Source: Pseudomonas sp. FP198 (GTDB lineage Bacteria > Pseudomonadota > Gammaproteobacteria > Pseudomonadales > Pseudomonadaceae). From it: a DNA stretch of 64,000 nt. The translations under genes and the position numbers were made by a program. Where the stretch lies: assembly GCF_030687895.1 (NCBI RefSeq), contig NZ_CP117452.1, positions 2,001,501 to 2,065,500 of the forward strand. Reading direction: 5' to 3'. Positions 58,838 to 64,000 of the stretch are shown here, piece by piece. A model generated the notes under the pieces. The model was not told the DNA's origin. It did no database searches and saw only the letters and a program-made list of their open reading frames with translations. Every line of letters starts with the position of its first letter. Position 1 is the stretch's first letter.

Positions 58838-60019
58838 ATGCCAAAAACCAGTGCCACGCTGCTGATAATCGATGATGACGAAGTGGTGCGAGCCAGCCTC
58901 GCCGCCTACTTGGAAGACAGTGGTTTCAGCGTCCTGCAGGCCAGCAACGGCCAGCAGGGTCTTCAGGTATTCGAGCAGGACAAGCCCGACCTGGTCATCT
59001 GCGACCTGCGCATGCCGCAGATGGGCGGACTCGAACTCATTCGCCAGGTCACCGAGCTGTCTTCAGAGACTCCGGTGATCGTGGTGTCGGGCGCGGGGGT
59101 GATGAACGACGCGGTCGAGGCATTGCGCCTGGGCGCGGCGGATTACCTGATCAAGCCCCTCGAAGACCTTGCCGTGCTCGAGCATTCGGTGCGTCGAGCC
59201 CTGGACCGCTCGCGCCTGTTGGTCGAGAACCAGCGCTATCGCGAGAAGCTGGAAACGGCCAACCGTGAGCTGGAAGCCAGCCTGAACCTGTTGCAGGAAG
59301 ACCAGAACGCCGGGCGCCAGGTGCAGATGAACATGCTGCCGGTCAGCCCCTGGACCGTCGACGGTTTCCGTTTTGCCCACCAGATCATCCCGTCGTTGTA
59401 CCTGTCGGGGGATTTTGTCGATTATTTCCGGGTCGACGAGCGTCGAGTGGCTTTCTATCTGGCGGATGTTTCCGGACACGGTGCTTCGTCGGCATTCGTG
59501 ACCGTACTGCTGAAGTTCATGACCACGCGTCTGCTGTTCGAATCCAAGCGCAATGGTACGTTGCCCGAATTCAAGCCTTCGGAGGTCCTTGGGCATATCA
59601 ACCGAGGCCTGATCAGTTGTAAGCTGGGCAAACACGTCACGATGGTCGGTGGAGTCATCGACGAGGAGACTGGTTTGTTGACGTATAGCATCGGCGGTCA
59701 CCTGCCGTTGCCCGTGTTGTACACACCTGACAGTGTTCGTTACCTGGAAGGGCGTGGCTTGCCGGTAGGCCTGTTCAACGAGGCCACCTATGAAGATCAC
59801 GTGCTGGAACTGCCCCCGGCGTTCAGCTTGACGCTGATGTCTGATGGCATTCTGGACCTTTTGTCGGAACCTACACTCAAAGAGAAAGAAGCGGCCTTGC
59901 CTGAACGGGTAAGTGCGGCGGGCGGCAGCCTGGAAGGCCTGCGGCAAGTGTTTGGATTAGCCACGCTAGGGGAGATGCCGGATGATATCGCCCTGTTAGT
60001 GTTGAGCAGGAATCTTTGA
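58838..60019 (+). CDS. rssB: Response regulator with PP2C phosphatase domain, RssB type
   Basis: 393 residues: receiver domain with phospho-acceptor Asp56 (LVICDLRMP) and Lys in LIKPLED, a helical linker (about 130-170), and a C-terminal SpoIIE/PP2C-type phosphatase domain. In E. coli RssB the C-terminal domain has lost its catalytic residues; here GDF...ADVSGHGASSA, SDG and DDIALL keep the acidic metal ligands, so phosphatase activity is likely. It probably dephosphorylates the STAS protein encoded next. The two reading frames overlap by one base at TGATG. Confidence 0.9.
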   Translation: MPKTSATLLIIDDDEVVRASLAAYLEDSGFSVLQASNGQQGLQVFEQDKPDLVICDLRMPQMGGLELIRQVTELSSETPVIVVSGAGVMNDAVEALRLGAADYLIKPLEDLAVLEHSVRRALDRSRLLVENQRYREKLETANRELEASLNLLQEDQNAGRQVQMNMLPVSPWTVDGFRFAHQIIPSLYLSGDFVDYFRVDERRVAFYLADVSGHGASSAFVTVLLKFMTTRLLFESKRNGTLPEFKPSEVLGHINRGLISCKLGKHVTMVGGVIDEETGLLTYSIGGHLPLPVLYTPDSVRYLEGRGLPVGLFNEATYEDHVLELPPAFSLTLMSDGILDLLSEPTLKEKEAALPERVSAAGGSLEGLRQVFGLATLGEMPDDIALLVLSRNL

Positions 60020-60501
60020 TGAGTACCGGTAGAATCCAGTTCGCCGAGCAGGACGGCACCTTCGTCCTGAAGTTTGTCGGTGAAGTGCGCCTGACCCTGT
60101 GTTCAGCGCTGGATGCGACAATCGAGAAGATCTTCACCGCGTTGAACTTCAACGCCATCGTGATCGACCTGACCGAAACCCGCAGCATCGACAGCACCAC
60201 CCTGGGCCTGCTGGCCAAGTTGTCGATCCTGTCGCGGCAAAAGGTCGGCCTGCTGCCGACCGTTGTCACCACCCACAACGACATTACCCGTTTGCTGCAG
60301 TCGATGGGCTTTGATCAGGTGTTCAACATCGTCGGCGATCCGGTGCCATGCCCGGAATGCCTGGATGATCTGCCTGATCAGGACCAGTCCGAAGAGGACG
60401 TGCGGATCAAGGTGCTTGAAGCGCACAAGATCCTCATGGGGCTGAACGACTCCAATCGTGAAGCGTTTCATGACTTGGTGAGTGCGTTGGAGCGGCCGTG
60501 A
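60019..60501 (+). CDS. rssC: STAS-domain anti-sigma factor antagonist, RssC type
   Basis: 160-residue STAS protein: beta-strand core RIQFAEQDGTFVLKF, then the phosphorylation loop RSIDSTTLGLLAKL with Ser59 as the likely site, and a C-terminal extension (about 100-160) containing a CPEC pair. It is translationally coupled to rssB and is the expected substrate of its phosphatase domain. In P. aeruginosa and P. putida, RssBC-type modules control sigma-S. Confidence 0.9.
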   Translation: MSTGRIQFAEQDGTFVLKFVGEVRLTLCSALDATIEKIFTALNFNAIVIDLTETRSIDSTTLGLLAKLSILSRQKVGLLPTVVTTHNDITRLLQSMGFDQVFNIVGDPVPCPECLDDLPDQDQSEEDVRIKVLEAHKILMGLNDSNREAFHDLVSALERP

Positions 60502-60530
60502 TTCCCGGGTGTTGTAGATCGAGCTGAGGC

Positions 60531-60611
60531 CTTCGCGAGCAGGCTCGCTCCCACAGGGATCAAGGTTGGACTCGGTCAGAAACTGTGGGAGCGAGCTTGC
60601 TCGCGATGGCG
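60531..60611. repeat. REP pair (GTGGGAGCGAGC family), head-to-head
   Basis: CGCGAGCAGGCTCGCTCCCA followed by GTGGGAGCGAGCTTGCTCGC, i.e. opposite relative orientation to most pairs here; convergent rssC-tal gap. Confidence 0.9.
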
Positions 60612-60652
60612 TTTGTCGATCCGCCATATCTCTTGAGCCAAACAGAATAAAA

Positions 60653-60680
60653 AAGGGCGAACCCATTCAGGTTCGCCCTT
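60653..60680 (-). terminator. tal terminator
   Basis: Stem AAGGGCGAACC / GGTTCGCCCTT, T-rich on the minus-strand downstream side, 22 bases after the tal stop. Confidence 0.88.
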
Positions 60681-60701
60681 TTTGCATGCCGCCGATTCAG
60701 C

Positions 60702-61628
60702 TCAAAGCTTGGCTTGCAGCAACGCTTCCAGCTTCTCCTGGTCCCGAGCGAACTGACGAATGCCTTCAGCCAGTTTCTCGGTTGCCATGGCGTCTTCGTT
60801 GGACAACCAGCGGAACTGCGCCTCATTGAGGCTCAGACGCGCTTCCCCGGCCTGGCCAGGCGCCAGCTTGCGTTCCAGCTTGCCCTCGTCGGCGGCCAGT
60901 TTTTCCAACAGTTCGGGGCTGACGGTCAGGCGGTCGCAGCCGGCCAATTGCTCGATCTGATTGAGATTACGGAAGCTGGCGCCCATGACCACGGTCTTGT
61001 AGTCATTGGCCTTGTAGTAGTTGTAGATGCGCGTCACCGACTGCACGCCGGGATCGTCGGCCCCGGTGTAGTCATTGCCATTGGCCTTTTTGTACCAGTC
61101 ATAGATACGGCCCACGAATGGCGAGATCAGGAACACGCCGGCGTCGGCACAGGCGGCGGCCTGGGCGAAGGAGAACAGCAGCGTCAGGTTGCACTGGATG
61201 CCTTCGCGCTCCAGTTGCTCGGCGGCGCGGATGCCTTCCCAGGTGGAGGCGATCTTGATCAGCACGCGGTCCCGGCCCACACCGGCCTTTTCGTACAGGT
61301 CGACCAGGCGATGGGCGCGCTTCAACATGGCCTCGGTATCGAACGACAGGCGTGCATCCACTTCGGTGGAGATGCGCCCCGGAATCACCTTGAGGATTTC
61401 TTGTCCGACCGCTACACCAAAACGGTCGCTGGCCAGGCCCACGTCGCCCTTGCAGTCCGCCACGCAGGCGTTCAGCAGCTCGGCATAACCGTGAATGGCC
61501 GAAGCCTTGAGCAGCAGGGAAGGGTTGGTGGTGGCGTCCACCGGTTTGATGCGGGCGATGGCTTCGAAGTCGCCGGTATCGGCCACGACGGTAGTGAACT
61601 GCTTGAGTTGTTCCAGCTTGGAAGTCAT
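60702..61628 (-). CDS. tal: Transaldolase
   Basis: Non-oxidative pentose phosphate enzyme transferring dihydroxyacetone units. 308 residues, TalB type. Schiff-base Lys125 in RVLIKIAST and the N-terminal [13 protein letters not shown] motif are intact. The ATG gives [10 protein letters not shown]; a longer in-frame start is unlikely. Convergent with rssC. Confidence 0.97.
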   Translation of the reverse strand: MTSKLEQLKQFTTVVADTGDFEAIARIKPVDATTNPSLLLKASAIHGYAELLNACVADCKGDVGLASDRFGVAVGQEILKVIPGRISTEVDARLSFDTEAMLKRAHRLVDLYEKAGVGRDRVLIKIASTWEGIRAAEQLEREGIQCNLTLLFSFAQAAACADAGVFLISPFVGRIYDWYKKANGNDYTGADDPGVQSVTRIYNYYKANDYKTVVMGASFRNLNQIEQLAGCDRLTVSPELLEKLAADEGKLERKLAPGQAGEARLSLNEAQFRWLSNEDAMATEKLAEGIRQFARDQEKLEALLQAKL

Positions 61629-61806
61629 GAGCGTGCTCTGTCCTATGGGTCCGTTGACATTACCCGAGGGCCGGCAGCCACTCAAGGGCGTGAAGAGGTA
61701 TCGATGGCCCCAGCGGCAACAACCCGGAAACGGCTGTTTGAAAGGCCGGGACAACTATCGGTAGATACGATGCCGAAACAGCGCGCAGGTTCAAAGCAAG
61801 TGATGG

Positions 61807-62793
61807 TTAACGCCCTTCAAGCAACTGCCCGGCCTGATCCAGCAGCGCCAACGGATCCTTGGTCTTGTGAATGTCCACCGACAACAACTGCCGGAACCGC
61901 CGCGCCCCCGGAAACCCCGTGCCCAGCCCCAGCACATGCCGGGTGATGTGATGCATGGCGCCGCCAGCCGCCAAGTGCGCGGCAATATAGGGCCGCAGTT
62001 GCGCCAAGGCCTCGGCGCGGCTGATCACCGGCGCAGTGCTGCCGAACAATTGCTGGTCCACTTCGGCCAGCAGATAAGGGTTGTGATATGCCTCGCGTCC
62101 GAGCATCACCCCGTCGAACGTCCGCAGGTGTTCATGACACGCCTCCAGCGTCTTGATCCCGCCGTTGAGGACGATTTCCAGCTCAGGGAAGTCAGCTTTC
62201 AGTTGCGCCACCACGTCATAACGTAGCGGTGGAATGTCGCGGTTCTCCTTGGGCGACAACCCCTCCAGAATCGCGATTCGCGCATGCACGGTAAAACTGC
62301 CGCACCCGGCCTCACGCACTGTCCCGACGAAATCGCACAATTGTTCGTAACTGTCTCGACCATTTATTCCAATCCGGTGCTTCACCGTCACTGGAATCGA
62401 CACCGCATCACGCATGGCCTTCACACAATCGGCCACCAGCCCGGGATGGCCCATCAGGCAGGCGCCAATCATGTTGTTCTGCACCCGGTCGCTCGGACAA
62501 CCTACATTCAGGTTGACCTCATCGTAGCCATGTTCCTCGGCCATTCGCGCGCAGGCGGCCAATTCGGCGGGAACACTGCCGCCCAATTGCAGGGCCAGCG
62601 GGTGCTCGGCTTCGTGATGACGCAGGAAACGCTCGTGATCACCGTTGAGCAGGGCGCCGGTGGTGACCATCTCGGTGTAGAGCAGGGCATGTTTGGAGAG
62701 GATGCGCAGGAAGTACCGGCAATGGGGGTCAGTCCAATCCATCATGGGGGCAACGGAAAAGCGGCGAGACAGCGGAGCGGCGTGTAAAGACAT
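61807..62793 (-). CDS. dusA: tRNA-dihydrouridine synthase DusA
   Basis: Flavin enzyme reducing uridine to dihydrouridine at positions 20/20a of tRNAs. 328 residues: N-terminal FMN-binding TIM barrel with SVAPMMDWTDPHCR, catalytic Cys99 in NLNVGCPSDRV, and the GLSPKENR and LNGGI motifs, followed by the C-terminal helical tRNA-binding domain. The motif commonly HARKA reads HARIA here. ATG start. Confidence 0.96.
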   Translation of the reverse strand: MSLHAAPLSRRFSVAPMMDWTDPHCRYFLRILSKHALLYTEMVTTGALLNGDHERFLRHHEAEHPLALQLGGSVPAELAACARMAEEHGYDEVNLNVGCPSDRVQNNMIGACLMGHPGLVADCVKAMRDAVSIPVTVKHRIGINGRDSYEQLCDFVGTVREAGCGSFTVHARIAILEGLSPKENRDIPPLRYDVVAQLKADFPELEIVLNGGIKTLEACHEHLRTFDGVMLGREAYHNPYLLAEVDQQLFGSTAPVISRAEALAQLRPYIAAHLAAGGAMHHITRHVLGLGTGFPGARRFRQLLSVDIHKTKDPLALLDQAGQLLEGR

Positions 62794-62860
62794 TGGGGAA
62801 TTTGAATCAGAAGGGCGGATGGGCGCAGTTTATCAGGGATGAAGTGCAAGTGTTCGCGGC

Positions 62861-63460
62861 TCAGGTCTGAATCATTTCCCCAATGCACTTCTCAAAAACC
62901 GCCTCCATGGGGCCCAGCACACAGTTATAAGCCGCGATATTGGCGTCGATCCATTCCTCTTTATCGATCCCCCACCAACTGATCTCGAATCCGGCATTCA
63001 TGATGAGGTGTTCGAACAGGATGCGCTGGGCGCGGCCGTTGCCTTCGCGGAATGGGTGGTTGATGTTGATATCGGAATAGGCATCCGCCACGGCGATGAT
63101 CAGTTCAGTTCTGCTCAGTCCCTCGAACCAGTTCGACGCCGCCAGGTTGCCGAATATCTTGTTGGCTTCCTTTTCCATGTATTCAGGTTGGCAGAAACGC
63201 GTGGCTTGCTTGGCCATGCCAACGGTCCGCAGCTCTCCGGCCCATTCGAACAGGTCCGAGAACAGCGCTCGATGAATATTCTGCAAATAAGGCAGGCTGT
63301 AAGGCGGAGGGTTGAATTCGACATGGCTCGCAGCGATGGCCGAGAGCTGTTGTTCGGCTTCGCTCAGGGTCTGTTCATCGCGGATATCGAGTTTATTGCG
63401 CAGGACCGTGGAGCCCGGGTAACAATAGGCGTCTTCGCCGACGCCGTATTTGTCAGGCAT
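62861..63460 (-). CDS. fic: Fic family protein toxin (class I, antitoxin-paired)
   Basis: 199-residue predicted AMP-transferase toxin with the canonical Fic motif HPFREGNGRAQR at 135-146. It lacks an internal inhibitory helix, consistent with control by a separate antitoxin; the short gene upstream supplies one. Start ATG overlaps the antitoxin stop codon (TGATG), indicating translational coupling. Similar Fic proteins AMPylate topoisomerase subunits GyrB/ParE in other systems; the target here is unknown. Confidence 0.92.
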   Translation of the reverse strand: MPDKYGVGEDAYCYPGSTVLRNKLDIRDEQTLSEAEQQLSAIAASHVEFNPPPYSLPYLQNIHRALFSDLFEWAGELRTVGMAKQATRFCQPEYMEKEANKIFGNLAASNWFEGLSRTELIIAVADAYSDININHPFREGNGRAQRILFEHLIMNAGFEISWWGIDKEEWIDANIAAYNCVLGPMEAVFEKCIGEMIQT

Positions 63461-63630
63461 CAGGCTCGGGTCTTGATGAAAGTCTTCAGGACTTCCTCAC
63501 GGGAAGGCAGCTTGTCTTCGCTGTCTTGCGCAGACACCTTGAACCCTTCCAGGCGCAGGCTGGCCGCGTAGTTGGACCGGCGCGTCCTGGCCGCGTAGGC
63601 CTTTTTTGTTTCCAGGCTGACAGTGCCCAT
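63460..63630 (-). CDS. yhfG: YhfG family antitoxin partner of Fic
   Basis: A 56-residue gene (MGTVSLETKKAYAARTRRSN start, TRA stop) lying immediately upstream of fic, with a GAGG ribosome-binding site and its stop overlapping the fic start by one base. Residues SNYAASLRLEGFKV match the YhfG/DUF2559 family, whose E. coli member pairs with Fic. YhfG supplies an inhibitory helix that blocks the Fic active site, so this is a class I Fic toxin-antitoxin unit. Confidence 0.85.
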   Translation of the reverse strand: MGTVSLETKKAYAARTRRSNYAASLRLEGFKVSAQDSEDKLPSREEVLKTFIKTRA

Positions 63631-63799
63631 CGGGGTGGACCTCGAATCGCGTTGGTTGGCGAATTATAGCCCATCGCCTCGGCGAGGCCTATGCCGCGGT
63701 CGGGATCAGTCATCCAACGGCAAACGGATTGACCAACGGGGCTTGCATATCGGCGCATCTCCAAATACTGTTCATGCATCCAGTATTCGAGAATTCTCC
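63631..63799 (+). promoter_or_regulatory. LexA-controlled promoter region of the radical SAM gene
   Basis: Divergent gap between yhfG and the right-edge gene. It contains a near-perfect LexA operator (63766-63785) 14 bases before the ATG. Confidence 0.8.
63766..63785. promoter_or_regulatory. LexA (SOS) box TACTG-N10-CAGTA
   Basis: TACTG-TTCATGCATC-CAGTA is symmetric at both outer pentamers and matches the E. coli/gammaproteobacterial SOS consensus ends exactly. Located directly upstream of the radical SAM start codon, so LexA would repress that gene. The yhfG-fic unit is on the other side and farther away. Confidence 0.88.
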
Positions 63800-64000
63800 A
63801 TGCAGCTCATCGCCAAGCTCGGCATTCTTGCAGACGCCGCCAAATATGACGCGTCGTGTGCCAGCAGTGGGGCGCCCAAGCGCAGTTCGCGCGGTCGCGA
63901 TGGGCTTGGGGCCACGGATGGCATGGGGATCTGCCACAGCTACACGCCGGATGGGCGCTGTGTGTCGCTGCTCAAGGTGCTGCTGACCAATTTCTGTCTG
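63800..64000 (+). CDS. Putative DNA modification/repair radical SAM protein (partial, N-terminus)
   Basis: The first 67 residues are in the window: MQLIAKLGILADAAKYDASC ... SGAPKRSSRGRDGLGATDG ... GICHSYTPDGRCVSLLKVLL. This N-terminus matches the COG4277/TIGR03916 family, whose members carry a radical SAM core and a HhH-like DNA-binding part and are nearly always paired with a uracil-DNA-glycosylase-related gene. The radical SAM CxxxCxxC cluster lies beyond the window, so function is inferred from the N-terminus and the SOS box. The partner gene should follow to the right. Confidence 0.8.
   Translation, partial: MQLIAKLGILADAAKYDASCASSGAPKRSSRGRDGLGATDGMGICHSYTPDGRCVSLLKVLLTNFCL

Noticed and set aside
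62290..62330. DusA motif HARIA in place of the common HARKA
   Set aside because: Possibly a clade-specific substitution in pseudomonads; I cannot verify this without an alignment, so it is not listed as a finding.
63486..63779. Minus-strand open frame of 97 codons near the right end
   Set aside because: It covers yhfG in another frame and the promoter with the LexA box; the 56-codon yhfG frame has the ribosome-binding site, family match and fic overlap.

Overview
This window is a high-GC gammaproteobacterial chromosome segment, almost certainly from the Pseudomonas fluorescens species complex. Evidence: gene content and order resemble Pseudomonas (tandem cbb3 oxidase operons followed by aer and acnA; fadBA-topA-sulA-lexA-psrA-nagZ-mtnP-mfd-gap; lolCDE; queF-mlaA-rssBC-tal-dusA), Pseudomonas-type regulatory sites are present (ANR, PsrA and LexA operators), and many intergenic gaps carry the paired palindromic REP sequences typical of fluorescent pseudomonads. 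There is no prophage, CRISPR array, rRNA, recognisable tRNA or intact insertion sequence.

Layout. 1-4 kb: the end of one cbb3 oxidase operon set (start of a second ccoN, then a complete ccoNOQP), read leftward, with an ANR-type site lying inside the divergent hydrolase gene. 4-15 kb: hydrolase, Aer receptor, CPBP protease, aconitase A, rlmM, tusA, a MATE pump, pdxB and a small conserved protein. 15-18 kb: an ABC exporter and a class II Fic protein. 18-32 kb: slt, uup, uspA, a fatty-acid beta-oxidation operon fadBA, a DUF1653 gene, topA and small conserved genes. 31.5-35.5 kb: the SOS unit lexA-sulA with two LexA boxes, then psrA with a double PsrA operator, nagZ and methylthioinosine phosphorylase. 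35.6-42.4 kb: mfd-csiV-SNF2 helicase operon. 42.5-49.9 kb: gap (gapB type), a citrate/tricarballylate-type MFS transporter, apbE without nqr genes, a 266-bp palindromic MITE, sthA, a glycerophosphodiesterase and a PilZ protein. 50-53 kb: lolCDE. 53.3-55.4 kb: a heavy-metal-type two-component system. 55.5-62.8 kb: queF, a DUF4404 gene, a degenerate phosphonatase relative, mlaA, rssB-rssC, tal and dusA. 62.8-64 kb: a Fic/YhfG toxin-antitoxin pair, then the start of a putative DNA modification/repair radical SAM gene directly under a near-ideal LexA operator.

How genes work together. The cbb3 operons with Aer form a low-oxygen respiration and aerotaxis block. PsrA, a fatty-acid-responsive TetR regulator, lies a few genes from fadBA, which its family is known to control. 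lexA-sulA, mfd and the SOS-boxed radical SAM gene are DNA-damage functions. RssB and RssC look like a phosphatase/STAS partner-switch controlling sigma-S. lolCDE, mlaA, slt, nagZ and csiV serve the envelope.

Most interesting items: the LexA-controlled radical SAM repair gene at the right edge, the 266-bp MITE at 46.7 kb, the short yhfG antitoxin gene overlapping fic, the double PsrA operator, the orphan apbE, the nucleophile-less PhnX relative, and a possible frame-shifted CcoP C-terminus followed by a hexanucleotide repeat. Synteny statements against P. aeruginosa are from memory, not from a search.
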